Positions 35,969 through 44,506 of a stretch of DNA of 64,000 bases are shown here, piece by piece (the first letter of the stretch is position 1; every line of letters begins with the position of its first letter). The notes beneath the pieces were generated by a model. It worked only from the letters and a program-made list of their open reading frames with translations, searched no databases and had not been told where the DNA came from. The position numbers and the translations under genes were made by a program. Origin of the DNA: Paenibacillus planticolens (GTDB taxonomy: Bacteria; Bacillota; Bacilli; Paenibacillales; NBRC-103111); contig NZ_WHNZ01000022.1 in the NCBI RefSeq assembly GCF_013141725.1, positions 310,001 to 374,000 on the forward strand, written 5' to 3'.

Positions 35969-37879
35969 ATGCGCTGGATCTATGTGACAGCGGCAATGGG
36001 ACTTCTCCTCAGTTCTGTCCCAGCAGCCGATTTGCACGCAAAAGAAGACAGATTACCCCAAACTCAAAACAAGAACAGGAGGGCTCCCATGGCTCAACTA
36101 TTGGAACGCAAGCAAGTCCCTGCCGAGCACCGCTGGAATTTGGAAGATTTATTTTCTGACGGAAAGGCTTGGGAAAAAGAATTTCAAGAAGTGAAAAGCT
36201 CGCTTGGAAAAATCACCGCCTTCCAAGGAAAACTTAACGATGCCGCTACCGTCAAGCAATGTTTTCAGTTGGAAGACGAGGTCTCTTTGAAAACAGAACG
36301 ACTCTATGTATATTCCAACATGAAACACCATGAAGATACAGCAGAGCCTACTTATCAGGCCTTATCCGAAAAAGCGAAAAAAATCAGTGTCGAGGTTGGC
36401 GAAGCGCTCTCCTTCATCTCACCGGAGATTTTAAGTTTATCGGATGAAAAGCTTCAGCAGTTGGTGAACGATCCTTCGTTATCTTTTTATAAAGACACGT
36501 TGGAAGAAATGATCCGTCAGAAGCCGCACACGCTGTCCAAAGAACAGGAAGCGCTGCTAGCCCAAGCCGGCAATATGGCAGGTGCGCCAAGCACAATCTT
36601 CGGAATGTTGAACAATGCCGATTTGAAATTTCCTAGGATCAAGAATGAAAAAGGCGAGGAAGTCGAACTTACCCACGGAAGCTACATCCAATTCTTGGAG
36701 AGCCGCGATCCGGAAGTACGGAAAAATGCTTTCCATGCCGTTTACGAAACTTACCGCAACAATAAAAATACGATTGGCGCTACGCTCAGCGCGAATATTA
36801 ATAAGAACATTTTTTATGCCAAAGCCCGTCACTATCCTTCCGTTCTGGAATCTACCCTTTTCGGCGATAACATCAAGAAGGAAGTGTATACGAACTTAAT
36901 TTCCACCGTTCACGACTCTTTGCCGCAGCTGCAGCGCTATCTGAAGCTTCGCAAAAAGCTGCTGAAAGTCGATGAGTTACATATGTACGACCTTTTTGCT
37001 CCACTGGTTGAGGAGTTCAAAATGGATATTACTTACCAACAAGCCAAAGAAGAAATCAAGAAAAGCTTAGCTCCCCTAGGCGAAAATTACTTGAAAATTC
37101 TTCAGGACGGCTTTGACAACCACTGGATCGACGTTTATGAAAACAAAAATAAGCGTAACGGCGCTTACAGCTGGGGCGCTTACGGCACACATCCTTATGT
37201 GCTGCTGAACCACAAGGACAATTTAAACAGCATGTTCACCCTGACGCATGAAATGGGGCATGCCATCCATTCGTATTTGTCCGACGAAAATCAGGAATAC
37301 CGCTATGCGCAGTATACGATTTTCCTTGCGGAAGTCGCTTCTACCCTGAATGAGGCGCTGCTCATGGATTATTTATTGAAACGTGTGACGGATCCGAAAG
37401 AGAAGCTGTATTTGTTAACTTACTATGCGGATCAGTTCCGTACCACTGTTTTCCGGCAAACGATGTTTGCGGAATTCGAAATGATTACACATGAGAAATC
37501 GGAACAGGGCGAGTCCCTCACACCTCAAGAATTCAGCGAGATCTACTACGGCTTAAATAAGCTGTATCATGGCAATGACATGGTCGTGGATCAAGATATT
37601 GAGATGGAATGGGCGCGTATTCCTCACTTCTATAACAGCTTCTATGTGTATAAATATGCAACAGGCTTTTCGGCAGCGACCAGCTTTGCGAAACAAATTT
37701 TGGATGAAGGCCAGCCAGCCGTTGACCGTTACTTGGGCTTCCTGAAAAGCGGCGGCAGCGACTACTCCTTGAATATCTTGAAAAAAGCCGGCGTTGATAT
37801 GTCGACACCGGAGCCGATCAAGCAAGCGATGAGCGTCTTCAGCTCTTTGCTCGATCAGATGGAACAACTGACGAAGTAA
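35969..37879 (+). CDS. pepF: Oligoendopeptidase F, possibly secreted form with internal cytosolic start
   Basis: M3 zinc metallopeptidase cleaving oligopeptides. From ATG 35969 it has 636 residues and begins with a signal-peptide-like stretch (MRWIYVTAAMGLLLSSVPAA, likely cut after LHA). From ATG 36089 it has 596 residues, the usual cytosolic length, and that start has a perfect aggagg six nt upstream. The catalytic HEMGHAIHSY motif (HExxH, near residue 428 of the long form) is intact, with the third ligand Glu in FLAEVASTLNEALL. Both starts look usable, so dual localisation is possible. Terminator follows. Confidence 0.92.
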   Translation: MRWIYVTAAMGLLLSSVPAADLHAKEDRLPQTQNKNRRAPMAQLLERKQVPAEHRWNLEDLFSDGKAWEKEFQEVKSSLGKITAFQGKLNDAATVKQCFQLEDEVSLKTERLYVYSNMKHHEDTAEPTYQALSEKAKKISVEVGEALSFISPEILSLSDEKLQQLVNDPSLSFYKDTLEEMIRQKPHTLSKEQEALLAQAGNMAGAPSTIFGMLNNADLKFPRIKNEKGEEVELTHGSYIQFLESRDPEVRKNAFHAVYETYRNNKNTIGATLSANINKNIFYAKARHYPSVLESTLFGDNIKKEVYTNLISTVHDSLPQLQRYLKLRKKLLKVDELHMYDLFAPLVEEFKMDITYQQAKEEIKKSLAPLGENYLKILQDGFDNHWIDVYENKNKRNGAYSWGAYGTHPYVLLNHKDNLNSMFTLTHEMGHAIHSYLSDENQEYRYAQYTIFLAEVASTLNEALLMDYLLKRVTDPKEKLYLLTYYADQFRTTVFRQTMFAEFEMITHEKSEQGESLTPQEFSEIYYGLNKLYHGNDMVVDQDIEMEWARIPHFYNSFYVYKYATGFSAATSFAKQILDEGQPAVDRYLGFLKSGGSDYSLNILKKAGVDMSTPEPIKQAMSVFSSLLDQMEQLTK

Positions 37880-37888
37880 GTGCATGTG

Positions 37889-37919
37889 GAAGGTTGGAGG
37901 CGCAAGCCTTCAACCTTTT
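37889..37919 (+). terminator. Terminator of pepF
   Basis: GAAGGTTGGAGGC and GCCTTCAACCTTTTC pair around GCAA (two mismatches). Confidence 0.8.
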
Positions 37920-37944
37920 CGCAGGTTGAAAGGATGAATGCTGG

Positions 37945-38256
37945 ATGAAAATGCAATGGATTCTAATCTGCGCTTTACTATTCGCCCTCATAACAGCTGT
38001 TTTTGCGGTCGTAAATGTGGAACAGGTGCAAGTAAATTTCATATTCGCCCAAACGTCGACCCCGCTAATTCTTGTTATTCTGACTTCTACGCTGCTAGGC
38101 GGTCTGATCGTCGGTCTATTCGGAATGGTTCGTCAGTACAAGCTGCATCGCAAAGTGAAGCAGTTGGAGAAGCAGCTGCAAGAGACCGTGTCTCCCTCTG
38201 TCTCACAGCAGCCTGCGAGAGAGCCCTCTCATGAAGCGCCGCCTACCGTTCATTAA
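37945..38256 (+). CDS. LapA/DUF1049 domain membrane protein
   Basis: 103-residue protein with two membrane helices (7-28 and 43-65) and a cytoplasmic basic coiled-coil tail (YKLHRKVKQLEKQLQE). The pattern AVVNVEQVQVNFIFAQTSTPLILVIL is typical of LapA/YciS, which in enterobacteria recruits lipopolysaccharide-assembly proteins; the role in Gram-positives is unknown. Ribosome site aaaggatg. Confidence 0.82.
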   Translation: MKMQWILICALLFALITAVFAVVNVEQVQVNFIFAQTSTPLILVILTSTLLGGLIVGLFGMVRQYKLHRKVKQLEKQLQETVSPSVSQQPAREPSHEAPPTVH

Positions 38257-38258
38257 AG

Positions 38259-38315
38259 AAAAAAGTGCAGCCAGTGCATTGAATTCGCGAATTCAAGCAT
38301 TGCTGCACTTTTTAT
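38259..38315. terminator. Long bidirectional terminator
   Basis: AAAAGTGCAGC and GCTGCACTTTT outer arms with a GAATTC/GAATTC inner stem; A/T tracts on both sides serve two converging genes. Confidence 0.85.
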
Positions 38316-38321
38316 ATTTGT

Positions 38322-39137
38322 TCAACCGGAGGCCATATGCCACAATACCCAGCACAATATCCCTCCGACCAGCGAGGAAAGAGCATTCACACGATCGTTG
38401 GTCATGAATTTCATTCCGCGTATTTGCTTCGCGTTATGCCCGCAATGGGTCTCCTTCTCAATCGTTTTCCCGCAAGCCTCACAACGATACATCACTTGCA
38501 GCGTTGCCCCTAACAAGGAATCGGCCAAAGAACCTAACAACCCTGAAATCGCACCGAGAGCAATGAATGCAGACCGTGTGCTTATTACACTCTCCTGCTC
38601 TCCCATGGCGATAAACCAGCCGCCGATCCATCCAATAAACGCCCCTCCCGCCACGGAAGCCAGCAGTCCTAAAGCAGTTATACCGCCTGAAGTTCCTGCC
38701 GCAACACGTCTCCCACTCAGAATCGACCTGGGCACTGAAGCGCTCATTCCGCCGATTTCCGTTGCCCACGTATCCGCAGTAACAGTTGCCATCACTCCGA
38801 CGAACAACACCCACCAAACCGGATCAGGCCATATGGCATTACCGATGCAAAGAACTAATCCAAGTCCGCCGTTCGCCGCAACTTGTCCGGCATCGCGCCT
38901 GCCGCCTTTGGCATAACCGCTTTCAGCGGCGGCTTTTCGCTGATGTTTAAGCTTCGACAATAGGCTGGAAGAGACAAAAAAAGCAATCAACGTTCCAAAC
39001 CAAGCCAAGCTCCCAAATACAAACATGAAGGTTCCTAGAACCACCGCAGCAATCAAACCGGATACGGAGAGCGATCCTCTCCAGCAGGCTGCGCCTGCAA
39101 TGAGTAAGCTCCCAACTAAACCCCAAATCCAATCCAT
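38322..39137 (-). CDS. DUF92 (VTE6/TMEM19-like) membrane protein
   Basis: 271-residue membrane protein with six to seven hydrophobic segments. The DUF92 motif block is visible: SLLSKLKHQRK near 60, GRRDAGQVAANGGLGL near 85 and ATVTADTWATEIGG near 120, then GNAT-like glycine-rich turns. Plant relatives include phytyl-phosphate kinase VTE6; bacterial function is unproven, probably polyprenyl- or CTP-dependent lipid phosphorylation. Stand-alone. Confidence 0.85.
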   Translation of the reverse strand: MDWIWGLVGSLLIAGAACWRGSLSVSGLIAAVVLGTFMFVFGSLAWFGTLIAFFVSSSLLSKLKHQRKAAAESGYAKGGRRDAGQVAANGGLGLVLCIGNAIWPDPVWWVLFVGVMATVTADTWATEIGGMSASVPRSILSGRRVAAGTSGGITALGLLASVAGGAFIGWIGGWFIAMGEQESVISTRSAFIALGAISGLLGSLADSLLGATLQVMYRCEACGKTIEKETHCGHNAKQIRGMKFMTNDRVNALSSLVGGILCWVLWHMASG

Positions 39138-39320
39138 TTCGACACCTCAATTCCCACTTATTGTAGCATAGTCTGAATAGGGGCTTCATCCCTAAACGCG
39201 TCCACTTCGCATTCGACAAAATCATACAAAGATCGCGTAATTTTAGCAGGAAGATAACCTTTTTACGAGAATAATATGATAAGATAAAAGTAGATAGGTG
39301 CCAAAAGTTAGGAGGCTGAC

Positions 39321-40511
39321 ATGGATAACGATCACATCACAAACAAGTCACGTTTAAAAAAAGACTTGGATCCAGAAGAAATGCTGCGCGTTATTTTTGA
39401 TTACGCAGCCAAAATTGCCAATGAACGAGTGCTCGAGAATGTCCTCATGCTGATGGCAGATATGGGGCGCGAAATGATTGTTTCCGATCGCTGTACCGTT
39501 TGGCTGTTGGATTCTAGCAAAAATGAGTTATGGTCCAAGGTAGCCCACGGACTCGATGAGATTCGAATTCCGAAATCAGCCGGACTTGTCGGTTATGCTG
39601 TCACGCACGATAAAGCTGTATTTATCGATGATGCCTATACGAATGAACAATATAAAACGTACCTGCTTAATGGCGCTCTCGCAACAGACCAGCAAACGGG
39701 CTATCGTACGAAAGCACTGATGGTCATTCCATTCCGCAACAGTCAAGGCGATATTATTGGCGCTTATCAAGCCATTAACAAGTTAACGGAATGCGAACAA
39801 TTTTCGGATAAAGACATGGAATATTTGACGCTGGCCTCCTCCTATGCAGGCAAATCTTTGGAATCGGCGCTGCTCACGAACGAGATTGAAGAAACCCAAA
39901 AAGAGATTATTTTCACAATGGGTGAAATTGGCGAAAGCCGCTCCAAAGAGACAGGCAACCACGTCAAGCGTGTCGCCGAGTATTCCTACCTCCTCGCGCT
40001 CGGATTAGACCTCGGAAATGAAGAAGCTGAACTGCTCAAAATAGCTTCGCCCATGCATGATATCGGCAAAGTAGCGATCCCTGACAGCGTGCTCAATAAA
40101 CCTGGCAAATTAACTGACGAAGAATTTAAAATCATGCAGCAGCATACACTGATCGGCTATAACCTGCTAAAAAAATCCAAACGACATATCCTCAAAACAG
40201 CGGCAATTGTCGCTTATGAACATCATGAGAAATGGAACGGTCGCGGATATCCCCGCGGAATCAAAGGAGAAGACATTCACATCTACGGGCGAATTACCGC
40301 AATTGCTGACGTGTTCGATGCGCTCGGCAGTGAGCGCGTTTACAAAAAGGCTTGGGAATTGGATCGCATCCTGCAGCTGATTCAAGAAGAACGAGGCGAG
40401 CATTTTGACCCTAAAATCGTCGACGTGTTTTTTCAACAATTACCGGCGATCCTTCGCGTTCGCGAGCAGTATGCCGATGCGGCATCCGAGGAGCCGGCAG
40501 ATATCCAATAG
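39321..40511 (+). CDS. GAF/HD-GYP domain protein, probable c-di-GMP phosphodiesterase
   Basis: 396 residues: an N-terminal GAF sensor domain (about 30-185, MADMGREMIVSDRCTVWLL) and a C-terminal HD-GYP domain (200-385). Active-site residues are in HDIGKVAIPD and HHEKWNGRGYPRGI, the full HD-GYP signature, so hydrolysis of cyclic di-GMP (or a related dinucleotide) is likely. aggagg precedes ATG. A c-di-GMP-I riboswitch is found 10 kb downstream (49.8 kb), so both a consumer and a sensor of the messenger occur in this window. Confidence 0.9.
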   Translation: MDNDHITNKSRLKKDLDPEEMLRVIFDYAAKIANERVLENVLMLMADMGREMIVSDRCTVWLLDSSKNELWSKVAHGLDEIRIPKSAGLVGYAVTHDKAVFIDDAYTNEQYKTYLLNGALATDQQTGYRTKALMVIPFRNSQGDIIGAYQAINKLTECEQFSDKDMEYLTLASSYAGKSLESALLTNEIEETQKEIIFTMGEIGESRSKETGNHVKRVAEYSYLLALGLDLGNEEAELLKIASPMHDIGKVAIPDSVLNKPGKLTDEEFKIMQQHTLIGYNLLKKSKRHILKTAAIVAYEHHEKWNGRGYPRGIKGEDIHIYGRITAIADVFDALGSERVYKKAWELDRILQLIQEERGEHFDPKIVDVFFQQLPAILRVREQYADAASEEPADIQ

Positions 40512-40512
40512 A

Positions 40513-40562
40513 AAAGGGCAAATCTCTCAGGTCAATGTAGACCATAAGAGACTGCCCTTTTT
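40513..40562 (+). terminator. Terminator of the HD-GYP gene
   Basis: AAAAGGGCA...TCTCT and AGAGA...TGCCCTTTT arms followed by TTTT; also usable for the converging gene. Confidence 0.85.
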
Positions 40563-41186
40563 TTATACGTGAACGGTAACAGCTCCAAATACTTCCTCGC
40601 CCCAGACTAATTCCAACCGGTCGCCATCGCGAACAGGTCCTACGCCTTCCGGTGTGCCTGTGAAAATGATATCGCCTGCGCCCAGTCCGTAATGCTTCGC
40701 TATGTAATCAATGATGGTTTGAAGATCGAAGATCATGTTGCTGATATTGCCGTTCTGAACCGTTTGACCGTTCTGACGAAGCTGGAAATTTTCCTCGGTA
40801 AGCTTGGACGCCCCCGGAAACGGACGGAAGTCAGTCATCGGCGCCGACTTCAAGAAGCCTTTGGCCGGCAGCCACGGTTGACCTTTTTTCTTAATAACGG
40901 ACTGCACGTCTCTAAGTGTGAAATCAATGCCAAGCGCATATTTATCGACAATCTCATCCACTTGAATGCCTTCCTGATACGGCTTTGCGATATGCAGAAC
41001 CAACTCGGCCTCATAGTGAATTTCGCCTTGATCGCCAGGAAGCGTCAGCTCACCCCCACTCATTTCCGCCAAGGCATGTGTCGGTTTCGTAAAAATCATC
41101 GGTTGATCGGGAACATCGTTCCCCAGCTCTGCGGCGTGCGCCCGGTAATTGCGTCCTACACAGTAAATATTGCGAATAGTTGTCAT
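40563..41186 (-). CDS. Fumarylacetoacetate hydrolase (FAH) family protein
   Basis: 207-residue metal-dependent hydrolase of the FAH fold, probably an acylpyruvase or oxaloacetate-acting enzyme. NIYCVGRNYRAHAAELG starts the protein. The Mg2+ ligands lie in IHYEAELVLHIA (two Glu) and ALGIDFTLRDVQ (Asp), and DIIFTGTPEGVGPV is the closing signature. Follows CapA by 17 bp on the minus strand and is probably co-transcribed with it. Substrate cannot be told from sequence. Confidence 0.85.
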   Translation of the reverse strand: MTTIRNIYCVGRNYRAHAAELGNDVPDQPMIFTKPTHALAEMSGGELTLPGDQGEIHYEAELVLHIAKPYQEGIQVDEIVDKYALGIDFTLRDVQSVIKKKGQPWLPAKGFLKSAPMTDFRPFPGASKLTEENFQLRQNGQTVQNGNISNMIFDLQTIIDYIAKHYGLGAGDIIFTGTPEGVGPVRDGDRLELVWGEEVFGAVTVHV

Positions 41187-41203
41187 GTTGTTTGCTCCTC
41201 ACA

Positions 41204-42475
41204 TTATTTCTTGCTCACATTTCCTTCAGCGTTCACTTTGGCACCAATCGAAATTTGACTCAATCTCTGAAACAGCTTGGAGCCCTCTTCCGGGTTCATC
41301 GGCGTAGGCAATGCGAATTTGGTCAAAATAGGCACCAGATGAATATTGCACGACTTGTCCTTCGAACACTCGGCTTCCAAAATAACCGTTTCCCATGTCT
41401 TCTGAATATCATTTGTTGTAAATATGAAATTGCCTAAACTATAAGCAATCCATTTGCCTTTGTACTGTTCAAAGCCTTGCAGAACATGCGGATGACCGCC
41501 TACGACCAAATCTGCGCCTGCATCGATATAACGGTGCGCCAAGTCGGTCTGGTTCTTATCCGGATGGTCGCTTCGTTCGACGCCCCAATGAGCAACGACG
41601 ACAACAAGATCAGCGCTCTCTTTCGCTTTCTGAATCGCTTCGACCGGCAGCTTGTAGTTGTAGGTTTCGGCTACGCCAAGGTGACCGGGACCCGCTTTCC
41701 AAGAAGCCTCCGGAACAACCCGGCTAAAACCGAAGAAGGCGATTTTCATGCCGTCTTTTTCCATGATCACCGGTTGGTAGGCTTCATTCAAATCCTTGCC
41801 CGCTCCCATTCGTTTGATACCTTCTTGATCCAGGAAGTTCATCGTGTCCTGTAATCCTTCCGGACCATAATCCATCACATGATTATTCGCTAAATTAACA
41901 AGATCGATGCCTGCAGCCTTCAGCGGCGGTAAAGATAACGGCGAGGAACGATAGACATAATCCTTATTCTGAACGGTACCTCTGGTCGTTATGGGCGTTT
42001 CCAAATTAGCGATGGTAAAATCAGGTTTGCTCAAATAGTCTTTTACATTCGTATAAGGATAATCATAGCCTTTTTGCTTCAAAATATCTTCTACTTTGGA
42101 AGCTAGCAGTACATCTCCCACAAAAGTCAGACTCACTTGCCCGCTGCTGCTCACAGGCTTGTCCGTAACCTCATGCGCCGAAGACGGATTGGCAGTGCCT
42201 GCTGCAGCTGCAGGACTCGGCTGTGAGCCAGGATTTGCGCTTGACTGAGCGCTCGCTGCAGCTGACGGTTGAGGCGAAGTCGCAGCCACCGACGGCGAGG
42301 CTGCCCCTTGCTCTTCGGCGGTACGGCTGTTCGACGTCCAATAGGAAGCGCCAATCCCAATAGCGAAACAGGCGGCAGCAGCCAGCGTGAGTCCTCCTAT
42401 CACTTTCAGCGGAGTTTTCTTCTGCGGAGTGCGCTCTTTCTTCGCTTTACGGTGACGCTCTAGTCTGGATTCCAT
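41204..42475 (-). CDS. CapA family (poly-gamma-glutamate synthesis-like) metallophosphoesterase-fold protein
   Basis: 423 residues. A basic cytoplasmic N-terminus and one membrane helix (about 25-47) are followed by a 60-residue Ser/Ala/Pro/Gln linker and an extracellular CapA domain from about residue 113: LTFVGDVLLASKVED, PDFTIANLETPITT, NLANNHVMDYG, VVVAHWGVERSD and ADLVVGGHPHVLQG. CapA proteins support poly-gamma-glutamate export, but no capB/C is nearby, so this may be a surface enzyme of other role. Good gggg-rich ribosome site. Confidence 0.85.
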   Translation of the reverse strand: MESRLERHRKAKKERTPQKKTPLKVIGGLTLAAAACFAIGIGASYWTSNSRTAEEQGAASPSVAATSPQPSAAASAQSSANPGSQPSPAAAAGTANPSSAHEVTDKPVSSSGQVSLTFVGDVLLASKVEDILKQKGYDYPYTNVKDYLSKPDFTIANLETPITTRGTVQNKDYVYRSSPLSLPPLKAAGIDLVNLANNHVMDYGPEGLQDTMNFLDQEGIKRMGAGKDLNEAYQPVIMEKDGMKIAFFGFSRVVPEASWKAGPGHLGVAETYNYKLPVEAIQKAKESADLVVVVAHWGVERSDHPDKNQTDLAHRYIDAGADLVVGGHPHVLQGFEQYKGKWIAYSLGNFIFTTNDIQKTWETVILEAECSKDKSCNIHLVPILTKFALPTPMNPEEGSKLFQRLSQISIGAKVNAEGNVSKK

Positions 42476-42628
42476 TCAAAACCTTCCCCTTTCCCCCTAC
42501 AAATTATAGCAGAAGAATCTATCAATAGGTAATAGTCAAGCGCTCTCATTTTCAGATTGGCATCTGTATGGTATAACAGAAGCATTGAGATTCACATTCG
42601 AGACTTGCATGGAAAGGGATTAATAACG

Positions 42629-43402
42629 TTGGAAAAAATCGCGATTATTTCGGATATTCATGGAAATTTACCTGCATTAGAAGCCGTTTTGGCAGATATC
42701 AAACAGCGTGGCATCGAGCGGATCTATTGCTTAGGCGATCTGGTCGGCAAGGGACCTGATCCGGCTGCCGTTGTTGATTGTATTCGGAGCACCTGTGAAG
42801 TGGTCATTCAAGGGAACTGGGACTCGGGGATCAACCTGCCTCAGGATCAGCCTGGCGGCATTTGGCAGCAGCAGCAGTTGGGACCTGAAAGGCTTGCTTA
42901 TTTGGACGGGCTGCCTTTTTCCGTTGATTTGTACCTAAGCAGCAAACTTTTCCGTTTGTTCCACGCTTCCTCGCAAAGCGTCTATCATCGCGTAAAGCGC
43001 AAAGCTTCCAAGAAAGAGCGCCTTGCCATGTTTCAAAATACGGAGATGACCGGATGGGCGGCGGACGGGCGGCAGCCTGATATTGTCGGATACGGGGACA
43101 TCCACACCCCTTATTTGATTACGATCAAGAATCCTTCGGATAGACAGCCTGACACTTATACGGAGAGCGGTTTGATGCTCTTTAACGTAGGAAGCGTGGG
43201 CCTCCCGTATGATGGCATCCCGCAAGCTTGCTACTGCGTTCTGGAGGGAAATCTAGGCAGTTTGCAGCATGCAGGCTCCGCCATTCAATTCATTCGGGTC
43301 CCTTATGATATCGAGCGTGCGATCGGCAGAGCTCGTACTGTTCAAATGCCCGAAAGCGAACGCTTTGAGTTTGAAATTATGACAGGACTTGTGCATAAAT
43401 AA
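42629..43402 (+). CDS. Metallophosphoesterase family protein
   Basis: 257-residue calcineurin-like phosphoesterase. Metal motifs IISDIHGNLPALEAVL, CLGDLVGKGPDP, VIQGNWDSGI and GYGDIHTPY are complete. TTG 42629 is chosen as start because ggaaaggg lies ten nt upstream; a longer ATG-initiated frame adds 24 residues without family resemblance. Likely phosphodiesterase or protein phosphatase, substrate unknown. Confidence 0.85.
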   Translation: MEKIAIISDIHGNLPALEAVLADIKQRGIERIYCLGDLVGKGPDPAAVVDCIRSTCEVVIQGNWDSGINLPQDQPGGIWQQQQLGPERLAYLDGLPFSVDLYLSSKLFRLFHASSQSVYHRVKRKASKKERLAMFQNTEMTGWAADGRQPDIVGYGDIHTPYLITIKNPSDRQPDTYTESGLMLFNVGSVGLPYDGIPQACYCVLEGNLGSLQHAGSAIQFIRVPYDIERAIGRARTVQMPESERFEFEIMTGLVHK

Positions 43403-43484
43403 GAGGGGCATGCGAAAATAATTATGGAAATTAATTCCTATTGATGATAATATAGGTGCATAATTGAAAGTGAGGATGCCCTCC

Positions 43485-43733
43485 ATGAAGTTGAACTGGA
43501 CCAAAATTGCATTGATCGTTTTATGTGCGGAAATTCTACTCATTTACTGGAACGGGATGAGTGCTATTCCTTTCAAAAAACAGCAAATCGTACATCCTAT
43601 TTCCACCTCACAGCCAGCTCCTCCGCTCACACAGATCGAAACGCCAGCGCCGTGGCAAATCTCTGTCCCCATTTCTATGCAAAAAGGACCTTCAATTCCA
43701 CTACTAAACAAGTGGGAGAAGGTCCTTTTTTAA
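43485..43733 (+). CDS. Small membrane-anchored hypothetical protein
   Basis: 82 residues: one hydrophobic helix (about 6-22), then a short Pro/Gln/Thr-rich extracytoplasmic tail. gagg lies nine nt before the ATG at 43485. The last 16 codons overlap a terminator hairpin, as in the 8743-8931 gene. No family recognised; could also be a chance frame, but start signals and the membrane helix support it. Confidence 0.5.
   Translation: MKLNWTKIALIVLCAEILLIYWNGMSAIPFKKQQIVHPISTSQPAPPLTQIETPAPWQISVPISMQKGPSIPLLNKWEKVLF
43681..43731. terminator. Terminator overlapping the small membrane gene and facing the O-methyltransferase
   Basis: AAAAAGGACCTTC and GAAGGTCCTTTTT arms with CCACT/AGTGG inside. Confidence 0.88.
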
Positions 43734-43753
43734 TCGGAATCAAGACTCACGCC

Positions 43754-44389
43754 TTATTTCACGCGTGCCAACGCCAAACCGTCATAGGCCGGAAGGATCG
43801 TGCTTTCCAGACGCGGATCCGTGGCAATAAGCTTATTGAAGCTGCGCATCGCTTGCACGGAGGCTTTCGTTTGAGCGGCGTCAACAACTTTGCCTCTCAT
43901 CAGCGTATTATCCCCTGCAATAATGGCGCCCGGGTTCGCTAATTGAATAGCCAGCTCCAAATAGTTCGGATAATTCACTTTGTCCGCATCGATAAAGAAG
44001 AAATCGAAACGCTCACCCTGCGCGAGCAGCTCATTCAAGTGCACCAAAGCTTCGCCGATCCGGTATTCGACAAGTTCACCAAGACCTGCATCCGCCACAT
44101 TCTGCTTCGCTACATCGGCGAAATCCTGCTTCAACTCAAGTGAGACGAGTTTGCCCCCCGCTTTGAGCCCTCTTGCCAGGCAGATCCCGCTATAGCCGCC
44201 TAAAGCGCCTATTTCCAGCACCTTTTTGGCGCCGATCATCGTTACCAGCATCGTGAGCAGTCTACCGTAGCCTGGTGCAATGGATATTTCCGGCATATTC
44301 TGGGTTCGAATGACTTCCTTCACCCGCTCCAGCACGGGATCGTCCGCATATAAATCTTCCATATAACTTTCAGGTGTTATGGTTTCCAT
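43754..44389 (-). CDS. O-methyltransferase (class I SAM, COMT-like family)
   Basis: 211-residue SAM-dependent O-methyltransferase (Methyltransf_3). Motifs: KVLEIGALGGYSGICLA near 57, LVSLELKQDFAD, FDFFFIDADKVNYPNYL near 130 (metal-binding Asp) and AIIAGDNTLMRGKV. Such enzymes act on catechol-like substrates or modified tRNA wobble uridines (TrmR type). Stand-alone minus-strand gene with ggaggaac upstream. Confidence 0.87.
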   Translation of the reverse strand: METITPESYMEDLYADDPVLERVKEVIRTQNMPEISIAPGYGRLLTMLVTMIGAKKVLEIGALGGYSGICLARGLKAGGKLVSLELKQDFADVAKQNVADAGLGELVEYRIGEALVHLNELLAQGERFDFFFIDADKVNYPNYLELAIQLANPGAIIAGDNTLMRGKVVDAAQTKASVQAMRSFNKLIATDPRLESTILPAYDGLALARVK

Positions 44390-44506
44390 GTTGTTCCTCC
44401 TAAGAGTTTTGCCTATTTCGTTTGTAAGTATATCTTATTTGTCCTATACTTGTTAATTGTATGAGTTTTATGATCGAAGCACAACCCGGATGGAAGGAAT
44501 CTAAAC

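Noticed and set aside
41204..42475. Complete poly-gamma-glutamate capsule operon
   Set aside because: Only a CapA-type gene is present; no capB, capC or pgsE lies nearby.
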